Below the pieces are notes generated by a model. It ran no database searches and had not been told where the DNA came from. It saw only the letters and a program-made list of their open reading frames with translations. Of a stretch of DNA of 64,000 bases, positions 1-7,801 are shown one piece after another. Within the stretch, counting starts at the first letter, position 1. Each line of letters starts with the position of its first letter. Source of the DNA: Paenibacillus sp. FSL R5-0517. Its GTDB lineage: Bacteria; Bacillota; Bacilli; Paenibacillales; Paenibacillaceae. The stretch is taken from the NCBI RefSeq assembly GCF_037974355.1, contig NZ_CP150235.1:992001-1056000 (forward strand), given 5' to 3'. A program made the translations under genes and the position numbers.

Positions 1-155
1 TCCAGATCAGGTTCAAAGGGTCCGAATCATTCGATTCGTCTCAGCCGTAAGGCTCCCCTAGTGCATTGTTCAAGATATGCAGTTATGTGTTCAGCATATA
101 TCACATGCAAGTGGAATGTAAAGGGGGCGCTCAGAAAGAATGTGAGTACTGATCT

Positions 156-248
156 GAAAATGGTACCGTTCGGATTATTAGGATTGCACAGCCAGATTAT
201 TCGGGCAGACGCATTAATCCGTTGCCGGAATTGCTCCAGTTTCCTCAA
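156..248 (-). pseudogene. Remnant of histidinol-phosphate aminotransferase
   Basis: About 30 codons on the minus strand read like the PLP-domain region of HisC-type aminotransferases. The key motif is ARIIWLCNPNNPNGT, which matches the family pattern WxCNPNNPTGT. An in-frame TAA lies just upstream (at about 257-259), and similarity ends abruptly after the NPNNPNGT motif. Only a fragment of a gene normally near 360 codons remains. The frame runs on to position 27, but that part does not resemble the family. Seen: motif and flanking stop. Inferred: a decayed duplicate or deletion scar. Confidence 0.45.
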
Positions 249-355
249 CTCCTCTTACTGTGGCAGGTTTATTTAATGAAATAGATACGATACAATATCT
301 ACTGAATTTCTATACACTGCTTTCGGGATGTAATCAATGGAAGGGGAAGTGTAAT

Positions 356-1066
356 ATGAGAACGATTGGTCTTATTGGTGGAATGAGCTGGGAGTCATCG
401 TTAGAATATTATCGAATTATTAATGAAGAAGTGAAAAATAAATTGGGAGGATTGCATTCAGCCAAGTGCATTTTATATAGCGTGAATTTTGAAGAGGTCG
501 AGCGTTATCAAGCTGAAGGTGATTGGGAAAGCGCTGGTGAATTATTAGGGAATGCTGCTCAGTCTTTGGAAAAGGCAGGAGCAGAAATGATTGTAATTTG
601 TACAAATACGATGCATAAAGTGATTAAACATATTGAAGAAAAAGTGACACTACCCATCGTACATATTGCTGATGCAACAGCAAATCAAATTCATAACTCC
701 CATATAAGTACGGTTGGTTTACTCGGAACCAAATATACGATGGAACAAGACTTTTATAAAAAACGAATTGAATTTAATGGTATTAAGGTTTTGATACCGA
801 ATGAAGAGGATAGAAAAGTTGTCAATAAAATAATATACGAGGAATTATGTTTAGGGAAAATTGAGCCCTTATCAAGGGATTATTATAAAAAGGTGATCCA
901 AAGGCTGGTTGATGATGGAGCTGAGGGAATCATATTAGGTTGCACCGAAATTGGATTATTAGTAAAAGTAGAGGATTCAGAAGTTCCATTATTTGATACA
1001 ACACATATTCATGCGATTGAATCTGTTCATTTGGCACTAGCCAAATCATTTGACTCAACCCGATAA
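356..1066 (+). CDS. Aspartate/glutamate racemase family protein
   Basis: This 236-residue protein belongs to the cofactor-independent Asp/Glu racemase superfamily (aspartate racemase/RacX type), which interconverts L- and D-amino acids with two cysteines as acid/base. It opens with the typical MRTIGLIGGMSWESSLEYY signature. The catalytic cysteines are visible as C82 (VICTNTMHK) and C196 (LGCTEIG), so the enzyme appears intact. The length is normal for the family. I chose ATG 356 because a GGAAGGGGA ribosome site precedes it; the frame is open further upstream but that part has no family similarity. The gene is clearly more AT-rich than the next genes and sits beside a hisC remnant, which suggests transfer or recent rearrangement. 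The exact substrate cannot be told from sequence. Confidence 0.86.
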   Translation: MRTIGLIGGMSWESSLEYYRIINEEVKNKLGGLHSAKCILYSVNFEEVERYQAEGDWESAGELLGNAAQSLEKAGAEMIVICTNTMHKVIKHIEEKVTLPIVHIADATANQIHNSHISTVGLLGTKYTMEQDFYKKRIEFNGIKVLIPNEEDRKVVNKIIYEELCLGKIEPLSRDYYKKVIQRLVDDGAEGIILGCTEIGLLVKVEDSEVPLFDTTHIHAIESVHLALAKSFDSTR

Positions 1067-1079
1067 ACCCGTTCTCTGA

Positions 1080-1108
1080 TTTACCTTGGCTTATGAACTC
1101 GATATAAT
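1080..1108 (+). promoter_or_regulatory. Candidate SigA promoter for the radical SAM gene
   Basis: TTTACC at 1080-1085 and TATAAT at 1103-1108 are separated by 17 bases, about 75 bases ahead of the radical SAM start. Pattern match only. Confidence 0.4.
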
Positions 1109-1184
1109 AGGGATGGGCCGTACAGGCCGGATCACAAAATGCAGGTGGGATTGTTCTCCCTCCTAGGCAGAATGGGGACCCAAG

Positions 1185-2060
1185 TTGAAAACGTTCAAAA
1201 AAGTATATATTGAGATCACGAGTATCTGCAATCTGGCTTGCAGCTTCTGTCCGCAGACGCAGCGTGCCAAAGGATTCATTGACCCTGAAGTCTTCAACAA
1301 TATACTGGAACAAGTTAAACCACATACCAATCATATTTATCTACATGTCAAAGGCGAACCCTTGTTGCATCCCAAAATAGATCTTCTGCTAGATTCCGCA
1401 CACGAGAAGGGACTCAAGGTGAACATTACAACGAATGGTACACTGCTGCCCAAGACTCAGCATAAATTGCTTGGTAAACCGGCGCTGCGTCAGATGAACT
1501 TCTCCCTGCACAGCTTCGATGGGCACGAAGGTTCAACCGACCGTGACGGATATCTGAGCAACATTTTGTCTTTTGTACACGAGGCGGTGAAACACAATGT
1601 CATCATCTCATTCCGACTGTGGAATCTGACGCAGGATAACTTCACGAATGCTCAGATGAATCGAAATCGGGAAACCCTTGAAGTGCTGGAACGTGAATTC
1701 AATCTGGACTTCCGCATTGAGGAAAAAGTGGTTCCAGGCAGCGGGGTCAAAATTGCCCCGAATGTATACCTGAATCAGGACCACGAGTTCCAGTGGCCAA
1801 GTCTGGATGCACCTGAAGATGACGGCAAAGGCTTCTGCCACGCATTGCGTAGTCAGGCGGCTGTGCTAGTGGATGGAACGGTGGTTCCATGCTGTCTCGA
1901 TGGCGAGGGTGTGATTAACCTGGGTAATGTGCACGAGAAGTCATTCTCGGAGATCATTGAAGGGGAGCGAGCGAACAATCTGGTATATGGCTTTTCCAAG
2001 CGGGAAGCTGTGGAAGAGTTGTGTCGAAAGTGCGGTTATCGTCAGAGGTTTGGAGCCTGA
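1185..2060 (+). CDS. Radical SAM/SPASM domain protein
   Basis: This 291-residue protein has the radical SAM cluster motif CNLACSFC (C15, C19, C22), which binds the [4Fe-4S] cluster that cleaves S-adenosylmethionine. A GEPLLHP segment and a TTNGT strand follow, both typical of the TIM-barrel core. The C-terminus carries further cysteines (GFCHAL, VPCCLDGEG, ELCRKCGYRQRF) in a SPASM-like arrangement that would bind one or two auxiliary clusters. SPASM enzymes often modify peptides or act as sulfatase maturases, but no peptide precursor or sulfatase is adjacent, so the substrate is unknown. Translation seems to start at TTG 1185. A hairpin terminator follows at 2091-2134, so the gene is probably monocistronic. 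Confidence 0.85.
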   Translation: MKTFKKVYIEITSICNLACSFCPQTQRAKGFIDPEVFNNILEQVKPHTNHIYLHVKGEPLLHPKIDLLLDSAHEKGLKVNITTNGTLLPKTQHKLLGKPALRQMNFSLHSFDGHEGSTDRDGYLSNILSFVHEAVKHNVIISFRLWNLTQDNFTNAQMNRNRETLEVLEREFNLDFRIEEKVVPGSGVKIAPNVYLNQDHEFQWPSLDAPEDDGKGFCHALRSQAAVLVDGTVVPCCLDGEGVINLGNVHEKSFSEIIEGERANNLVYGFSKREAVEELCRKCGYRQRFGA

Positions 2061-2090
2061 CATCTTATATCAGCAAGCTGGAAGCCATTC

Positions 2091-2134
2091 AAGATCACAC
2101 ATTTGAAAGACAAATGTAGTGATCTTTCTTGTTT
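2091..2134 (+). terminator. Rho-independent terminator after radical SAM gene
   Basis: AAGATCACACATTTG pairs with CAAATGTAGTGATCTT around the loop AAAGA, with one bulged base, and is followed by TCTTGTTT. Confidence 0.65.
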
Positions 2135-2409
2135 ACTGGGGATTAAAGTCAGAGGTACTTACGTTACAAATGAGCATACCAGAGGTTGATATCAGCATAT
2201 TGTTCAAAGATCCTGACTTGCAAAAAATGCCGATATGACAGTCATTATGCGATGTCAGGATATATCTGATCTAATGATTATTTTAGTTACCTTCCTTATT
2301 TGGTAGGATTAGGTTGTGAGTTGGGCAGAGGTGCACCTCTGGCGAACTTTCAGTACAAGCACAGGCTTGTACACGATCCATAACGAGAGAATAAGGGAGG
2401 AATAAAGTA

Positions 2410-3078
2410 ATGAAAAAAATGTTGACGTTGTTGTTGTCTGCTGGTTTGGTTGCTTCCATATTTGGTGCGGTTCCCGCTGCTGCTGCGCCAACAGTTGTTA
2501 ATTCAACGATTATTGTTCCAGCGGGCACGACTTATGACGGTCAAGGCAAAACATTTGTAGCCAATCCTTCCACATTGGGTGACGGGTCTCAAGCAGAGAA
2601 TCAGAAACCGGTATTTCGTCTGGAGGCAGGGGCTACGCTCAAAAATGTAAATATCGGATACCCTGCTGCCGATGGTGTTCACTGTTATGGCAACTGTAAT
2701 ATATCAAATGTAGTTTGGGAGGATGTGGGTGAGGATGCACTCACATTGAAGTCGGCCGGAACGGTCAACATTACCGGCGGTGCGGCGTATAAGGCCTATG
2801 ATAAAGTATTCCAGATCAATGCAGCCGGAACGATTAACATCAAAAATTTTCGTGCAGATGATATCGGTAAGCTGGTACGTCAAAATGGTGGAACGACCTT
2901 CGCAGTTAACATGACGCTGGATAACTCCAATATTTCCAATGTGAAAGATGCTATTATGCGTACAGATAGCAGTGTATCTCAAGGGAAAATTACGAATACC
3001 CGCTATTCCAAAGTGCCAACCCTGTTCAAGGGATTTGCTTCAGGTAAAACCAGTCAATCCGGCAATGTCCAATATTAA
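2410..3078 (+). CDS. Secreted pectate lyase, family PL3
   Basis: A 222-residue exported enzyme that cleaves polygalacturonate (pectate) by calcium-dependent beta-elimination outside the cell. A signal peptide ([26 protein letters not shown], written here only to mark residues 1-26) precedes a mature chain of about 196 residues. The mature part closely resembles the small PL3 enzymes such as Bacillus Pel-15. Signature segments are [22 protein letters not shown] and [12 protein letters not shown], which hold the acidic calcium ligands and the Lys/Arg residues of the active site of that family. The start ATG 2410 has an AGGGAGGAATAA ribosome site. A bidirectional terminator follows. It suggests a plant-associated lifestyle. 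Confidence 0.93.
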   Translation: MKKMLTLLLSAGLVASIFGAVPAAAAPTVVNSTIIVPAGTTYDGQGKTFVANPSTLGDGSQAENQKPVFRLEAGATLKNVNIGYPAADGVHCYGNCNISNVVWEDVGEDALTLKSAGTVNITGGAAYKAYDKVFQINAAGTINIKNFRADDIGKLVRQNGGTTFAVNMTLDNSNISNVKDAIMRTDSSVSQGKITNTRYSKVPTLFKGFASGKTSQSGNVQY

Positions 3079-3154
3079 ACGAGAGACTCAATCGCTGGAG
3101 TTGTTAAAAATATAAGCTCCACTTAATTTGGAAGTAAGCCGGAATATAACGCTA

Positions 3155-3206
3155 AAAAAGAGCGTCCCAAGGTCATTGTCACACTGACTTTGAGGAACGC
3201 TCTTTG
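3155..3206. terminator. Bidirectional terminator between pectate lyase and stalk protein
   Basis: AAAAAGAGCGTCCCAAGGTCA pairs with TGACTTTGAGGAACGCTCTTT, with T-rich flanks on both strands. It lies between two convergent genes. Confidence 0.75.
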
Positions 3207-3266
3207 TAATGCAGATGTCACCATAGTATAGTTCTGCTGAGTAATGTTTCATTGTGGAGGCTCAAA

Positions 3267-4220
3267 TTATTTCTCTCCCGGAACCTCAACGATGACTTTG
3301 CCATGCTCGGGGGCAACGGAACCGCTATCCGTGGAGCCCAACTTGTTTATGACCTCATATGAGGTTTCTTCAAGCATGCGGGAGTACTTGAATGATACGA
3401 GTGTTTGACCTGCTACGGAAGGACGAGTTCCTGCTTCAGCAACGGCTTTGGTTTTAATAAAGAACAGGTCACCGATAGTTCCTTCATTATTGCTGATGTT
3501 GGCCTGCCATTGCAGCAGTGCACTTCCATTTTTAAGAACATAATAACTGACCAGATCGTTATCCTCCACAACGAAGAAACGATCTTTTTTGCCTTGTTCA
3601 AAAATGTATTTAATGGAGGAATCCACCGGACCCAGAGGGTTGCGAATATCCAGACGTGTTTGTCCGAGTTCAGAGAAGCGTGGCAGATGAAGTGCGGCTT
3701 CGCGCGCCATAGTCAGATCAGAACTGTTATATTCTTTTACAATCGTAGCATCGGTAGTGTAAATGTAGGCTTCCTTGGCCTTCTGATTCCACTGCACCTT
3801 CGTACCAAAAGCCTCACCAATGGCACGGAGCGGAAGCATCGCTTTACCATTCACCAGAATCGGGGCGGAAGACAAAGTTGCATTTTGGTCATTTTTCTTC
3901 ATTGTCTTGCTGTTAGGTTTAAGGACATAATTATCGCTGCCTGTGCTAATGCTGATCTCTTTTGTTTTGTTATTGTAGCCAAACGTATAGTTGCCGAGGA
4001 ATTGAAGCTCAGTCAATGCCACGTACATGGTCCCCTGCCGGATGACAACTTCATATTGAGCTTGAACATTGTTAATATAAGCTGTCGGTTTAGGTTCAGT
4101 TGCCGCGGCTTCCGCCACAGTGGATGAGAGTAAGGCAGGTGCCGTACCTGCGGTAAGTATCGAAGCGGCAAGGATCATTTTCCATGTTTTGAGCTGCCAA
4201 GCAGAGTTATACATTTTCAT
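3267..4220 (-). CDS. Exported copper-amine-oxidase-like stalk domain protein
   Basis: A 317-residue secreted protein with an N-terminal signal peptide (hydrophobic MILAASILTAGTAPALLSS, cleavage near AEAA). It is followed by a copper amine oxidase N-terminal-like stalk domain, with the repeat signatures TAYINNVQ and APILVNGKAMLPLRAIGEAFGTKVQWN. In Bacillales this domain is a common cell-surface module without oxidase activity, and no catalytic oxidase domain is present. The C-terminal half (about 150-317) has no family I recognise. I chose ATG 4220, about 10 bases after an AAGGGAG site; a TTG nine bases upstream is too close to that site. The role is unknown, probably wall-associated. Confidence 0.83.
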   Translation of the reverse strand: MKMYNSAWQLKTWKMILAASILTAGTAPALLSSTVAEAAATEPKPTAYINNVQAQYEVVIRQGTMYVALTELQFLGNYTFGYNNKTKEISISTGSDNYVLKPNSKTMKKNDQNATLSSAPILVNGKAMLPLRAIGEAFGTKVQWNQKAKEAYIYTTDATIVKEYNSSDLTMAREAALHLPRFSELGQTRLDIRNPLGPVDSSIKYIFEQGKKDRFFVVEDNDLVSYYVLKNGSALLQWQANISNNEGTIGDLFFIKTKAVAEAGTRPSVAGQTLVSFKYSRMLEETSYEVINKLGSTDSGSVAPEHGKVIVEVPGEK

Positions 4221-4394
4221 TACTATCAATCTCCCTTCTAGTATTTCAGACGGACTACATAACCTAAATGTTTCATATTATGGAAAGTGTACAATAGATA
4301 TCCCCTGTTCATTTACCCCAAATGAAGCATGGTGATACTTCTGGGGATTGCCACAAATACCCATCTGATGTACATTAGAAGCAATGAAATAAGT

Positions 4395-4490
4395 GAACCG
4401 GGAGCTCAATGAAGTTGGGCTGAGAGAGTGGCCTTGTGCCGCTGACCGTACATCTGATCTGGGTAATGCCAGCGTAGAGAACATGGATTT
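4395..4490 (+). promoter_or_regulatory. TPP riboswitch (thiamin pyrophosphate aptamer)
   Basis: The two conserved blocks of the THI element are present: GGGCTGAGAG at 4417-4426 and CTGATCTGGGTAATGCCAGC at 4454-4473, followed by GTAGAGAA. AGCTC at 4403-4407 can pair with GGGCT at 4417-4421 to form the stem preceding CTGAGA. Thiamin pyrophosphate binding in this class lowers downstream expression. An intrinsic terminator 160 bases downstream and the ykoEDC transporter genes beyond it fit transcription attenuation of a thiamin-precursor uptake operon. Confidence 0.92.
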
Positions 4491-4649
4491 GCAATATGTA
4501 AGGGTGAAGTGTAGGAATGAACGTGGATGAACAACAGACCTTTTTGAACTGTGGTGGTGTATCTGCCAGGGCGGAGAGGAATGGTTGATATTCCGTATTT
4601 TCGACATCCACCCAGTACATCATTGTGAGGATTGTATACTGCGTGTTAG

Positions 4650-4678
4650 GCCTGCCCGGAACCGGGGAGGCTTTTTTT
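4650..4678 (+). terminator. Riboswitch expression-platform terminator
   Basis: GCCTGCCCGG pairs with CCGGGGAGGC across a two-base gap with one G/G mismatch, followed by seven T. It lies between the TPP aptamer and ykoE, where an attenuator is expected. The pairing partner that would form the antiterminator was not identified. Confidence 0.82.
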
Positions 4679-4763
4679 GTTTATTTTTAGAGGTTGTTCA
4701 ACCAGTCTTTTTGAACACACACATTTACAACCCCACAGGGGACAGAGGAAGGACGTAGAGAAC

Positions 4764-5357
4764 ATGGCAACAACAACAGGCAACAAACGATTGAAATTAA
4801 CGGATATTCTGGTAACCATCGTAATCGCAGTGGTGTTTGGGGTGATTTACAAGATATGGGGACCTACGTATGACTTGATGAAACCATTCGGCGTTCATGC
4901 GGAGCAGATGATCTACGGCATGTGGTTTATGGCGGGCACGTTTGCATTTGTCATCATTCGTAAACCAGGCGTGGCTATCTTGGCCGAGGTTGCGGCTTCA
5001 ACGGTAAGTGCTTTTCTGGGCAGTGAATGGGGCATGTCCACACTGGTGTATGGTCTGTTGCAAGGATTGGGAGCCGAGATCTTCTTCGCAGCATTCCTGT
5101 ATCGTAAAACCAATCTGTTTGTCACTTGTCTTGCAGCCATTGGAGCCGCAGCGGCCTCGCTTTTGCTGGATTATCAGTATGGCTATATCGATTCACTCTC
5201 GGCCTGGAATTATACGTTATTCATCGGTTTCCGCTTCATCGGAAGCATCCTGATTGCAGGAGTGTTTGCTTATTATCTCGCCAAAGCTTTGGAACTGACT
5301 GGTGTAACACGTTCACTCAGACCGGTATCCAAACAGGATTATGAGGCGTTGGATTAG
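4764..5357 (+). CDS. ykoE: YkoE-type substrate-binding membrane component of a thiamin-precursor ECF transporter
   Basis: A 197-residue polytopic membrane protein, the S component that would capture hydroxymethylpyrimidine or thiamin for an energy-coupling-factor transporter. Hydrophobic segments include ILVTIVIAVVFGVIYKIWG near the N-terminus and three or four further helices. The acidic/aromatic loop regions resemble the YkoE family (FGVIYKIWGPTYDLM, GAEIFFAAFLYRK). ATG 4764 was chosen because AGGAAGG lies 10 bases upstream and the terminator ends before it; an in-frame start at 4677 would lie inside the terminator T-run. It is followed without gap by ykoD. Substrate identity is inferred from the riboswitch and the YkoEDC family. 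Confidence 0.9.
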   Translation: MATTTGNKRLKLTDILVTIVIAVVFGVIYKIWGPTYDLMKPFGVHAEQMIYGMWFMAGTFAFVIIRKPGVAILAEVAASTVSAFLGSEWGMSTLVYGLLQGLGAEIFFAAFLYRKTNLFVTCLAAIGAAAASLLLDYQYGYIDSLSAWNYTLFIGFRFIGSILIAGVFAYYLAKALELTGVTRSLRPVSKQDYEALD

Positions 5358-6932
5358 ATGAGCGGAGAGGGGAATTCGCAGGCGGTAAGTGTGACGAATC
5401 TAAGATGCAAGTTCCCGGGAGAGAAAGCCTTGGTATTTCAAGGCTTGTCTCTTTCTGTGCGTCAAGGGGAGAAAGTGCTGCTGCTTGGACCAAGTGGCTC
5501 CGGTAAATCGACGTTATTACAAATCTTGAGCGGTCTGATACCTCGTTCGGTTGAAATTCCGATGAAATGTGATGATATTCAGGTTCCCGTCAAAGCAGGA
5601 GTGGTCTTTCAAGATCCGGATACCCAGTTCTGCATGTCCTTTACGGATGAAGAGATCGCATTTGTTCTGGAAAACCGAAGTATTCCGCGTGAAGAGATGC
5701 CTGCTCTGATTAAATATTATCTGAAACAAGTGGGGTTATCCTTGGAACAGAACCGTGTATTGATCCAGTCCATGTCTCAGGGGATGAAGCAACGTCTTGC
5801 GATTGCCTCGATGCTTGCCATGGACCCGGAGGTATTGTTTTTGGATGAACCCACGGCACTGTTAGATGATGAGGGGACTTCCCAGGTGTGGGATACCGTC
5901 AAACGGATCGCCAGTGATAAAACGATCATCATCGTTGAACACAAAATAAACGAGATTGTAGATATGGTCGACCGCATCATTGTCTTATCACCTGAAGGAA
6001 AGATTGTGGCGGATGGGCCAGCACAGCAGGTATTCACGGATGAACGGAGCAAGTTGAGGGATTATGGAATCTGGTATCCAGGCGTGTGGGAAGAGCATGA
6101 GCAGGAGAGGGCAACAAAAGAAGAAGAGGGAACTTCTGGAGAGCTTCAAGCGTGTGAGAATCAGGGGATCTCAAGCTTGGAAGCACAGCAGTCGACTGGC
6201 TTATCTGATGCAACGGAGATTTTCCCCGTATCTCATGTATCATCCTTATCGCCTGTATCGTTAGCCGATCAGCCTGCACTGGACTTGCAGCAGTTCACTG
6301 GATGGCGTGGAAAAACACCTTTCATTCAGGTGGAACAGGCCAAGGTATGGCACGGAGATTGGATTGGTATTGTCGGGGCCAATGGAGCTGGCAAGAGTTC
6401 ATTGTTGTTATCTCTTATGAATATTCTGAAAACAACAGGTCATTATGAGGTGCACGGTCAGCCTTCTGGCAAAACGGAACAGCTTGCAGATCAGATTGCG
6501 TTTGTCTTTCAGAACCCGGAGTTTCAATTTGTAACCAACACCGTCGCGGAAGAAGTGGAATTCTCATTGCTGGGGGGCAGGCTTACAACGGAAGAAAGAC
6601 ATGCCAGGACTCATCATATGCTGAATCAATTTGGACTAATCGACTTGTCCGAGCGCCACCCCTATCAATTATCGATGGGGCAGAAACGACGTTTGAGTGT
6701 GGCGTCCGCATTGGTCAGAGAGCAGCGAATTCTGTTGCTGGATGAACCTACTTTTGGACAGGATGCCCGTAATACCTTCGCCATGTTGGCACAACTGGAG
6801 CAATTGCGGCGTGAAGGAACAGCTATCGTTATGGTTACCCATGATCGTGAAATTGTAAAAAGATATTGCACCCGAATCTGGTCGGTGGATGAGGGGAGGT
6901 TAAGTGATGCAACTGTCGTTTCCTCATCGTGA
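5358..6932 (+). CDS. ykoD: YkoD-type double ATPase of the thiamin-precursor ECF transporter
   Basis: A 524-residue protein with two ABC ATPase domains in tandem, supplying energy to YkoE/YkoC. Domain 1 (about 8-230) has Walker A GPSGSGKST, a signature SMSQGMKQRL and Walker B VLFLDEPTALLDDEG. Domain 2 (about 305-515) has Walker A GANGAGKSS, signature QLSMGQKRRLSVA and Walker B ILLLDEPTFGQDARN. Both sites look catalytically complete. A low-complexity linker rich in Glu, Gln and Ser (about 240-305) joins them. ECF systems often use two separate ATPases; the YkoD type is fused. The start ATG directly follows the ykoE stop, and the 3' end overlaps ykoC by 26 bases, indicating one operon. Confidence 0.92.
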   Translation: MSGEGNSQAVSVTNLRCKFPGEKALVFQGLSLSVRQGEKVLLLGPSGSGKSTLLQILSGLIPRSVEIPMKCDDIQVPVKAGVVFQDPDTQFCMSFTDEEIAFVLENRSIPREEMPALIKYYLKQVGLSLEQNRVLIQSMSQGMKQRLAIASMLAMDPEVLFLDEPTALLDDEGTSQVWDTVKRIASDKTIIIVEHKINEIVDMVDRIIVLSPEGKIVADGPAQQVFTDERSKLRDYGIWYPGVWEEHEQERATKEEEGTSGELQACENQGISSLEAQQSTGLSDATEIFPVSHVSSLSPVSLADQPALDLQQFTGWRGKTPFIQVEQAKVWHGDWIGIVGANGAGKSSLLLSLMNILKTTGHYEVHGQPSGKTEQLADQIAFVFQNPEFQFVTNTVAEEVEFSLLGGRLTTEERHARTHHMLNQFGLIDLSERHPYQLSMGQKRRLSVASALVREQRILLLDEPTFGQDARNTFAMLAQLEQLRREGTAIVMVTHDREIVKRYCTRIWSVDEGRLSDATVVSSS

Positions 6933-7701
6933 AACCTGGCTTCATTCCGTTAATCCGGGGTTGAAGATGATTATTCTGACACTGATGTTTGTCATCGTTA
7001 TCCTTATTCACAATCTGAATGTAATGGCCAATGTTGCGGTGGTAATGATGTTATTACTGTGCTGGACAGGCCATCCGTGGTACAGATTGATTCTGTACAC
7101 ATCACCATTCATTCTGGTGTTTATCTCTACGTCTGCGGGCATGATGATGTTTGGCAAGGGAGAGACCACTTGGTATAAGTGGGGGCTGATTCACATCACC
7201 GAAGAGAGCTTCTATCGCGGTCTACACTTGGGTTTTCGCTCGCTGACTATGGCCGCGGCTGGGTTACTCTTTGGTCTTACGACCAAGCCAGTACGGCTAT
7301 TTTATTCCCTGATGCAGCAGTGGAAGCTTCCTGCAAAATATGCCTATAGCTTTCTGGCCGCGATGCGCATGATCCCCATTTTGCTGGATGAATTCCAGAC
7401 GCTCCGTTACGCTATTCGTATTCGTGGAACAAGGCAGCGCGGTTCGCACTGGAACGTGTATGGTACACTCAAGCGTTATGCTATTCCTCTGCTGGCACAG
7501 AGCATTCGTCGTGCACAGCGAATGGCGGTAGCGATGGAAGCGAAGGGATTCACGGATGGGGCGAGCCGAACGTATTACATTCAGATGGGCTATTCCCGAG
7601 CTGATCTGTGGTTTGTATTTTATTATATCCTCACCTTAACAGCTGCTTATTACATCGGGATTACCTTTCCTTATCATGCTACGATGGTAGATGTAAGGTA
7701 A
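6907..7701 (+). CDS. ykoC: YkoC-type transmembrane coupling (T) component of ECF transporter
   Basis: A 264-residue integral membrane protein of the CbiQ/EcfT family that couples the ATPase to the substrate-capture subunit. Several hydrophobic helices are visible (MIILTLMFVIVILIHNLNV, LILYTSPFILVFISTSAG). The cytoplasmic coupling motifs contain the characteristic Ala-Arg-Gly-like elements RIRGTRQRG and AMEAKGFTDGA. ATG 6907 lies 7 bases after GAGGGGAGG; a GTG immediately before it is less well spaced. The gene overlaps ykoD and ends the riboswitch-controlled operon. No ykoF-like thiamin-binding gene is present next to it, unlike the ykoFEDC layout of B. subtilis. Confidence 0.9.
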   Translation: MQLSFPHRETWLHSVNPGLKMIILTLMFVIVILIHNLNVMANVAVVMMLLLCWTGHPWYRLILYTSPFILVFISTSAGMMMFGKGETTWYKWGLIHITEESFYRGLHLGFRSLTMAAAGLLFGLTTKPVRLFYSLMQQWKLPAKYAYSFLAAMRMIPILLDEFQTLRYAIRIRGTRQRGSHWNVYGTLKRYAIPLLAQSIRRAQRMAVAMEAKGFTDGASRTYYIQMGYSRADLWFVFYYILTLTAAYYIGITFPYHATMVDVR

Positions 7702-7801
7702 TACTGGGAGATAGAGAGAAATATATTGAGGTAAACGGTAACTTTTTCCTGCGCACAACGTCTATATGGAAATAACTTCTAATGGATGGGGATGAACGAG
7801 A

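Noticed and set aside
3405..4127. A 240-codon frame opposite the stalk-domain gene
   Set aside because: The minus-strand protein has a signal peptide and a recognisable domain; the opposite frame has neither.
4677..4763. Upstream in-frame start for ykoE
   Set aside because: It lies in the T-run of the attenuator and has no ribosome site; 4764 does.
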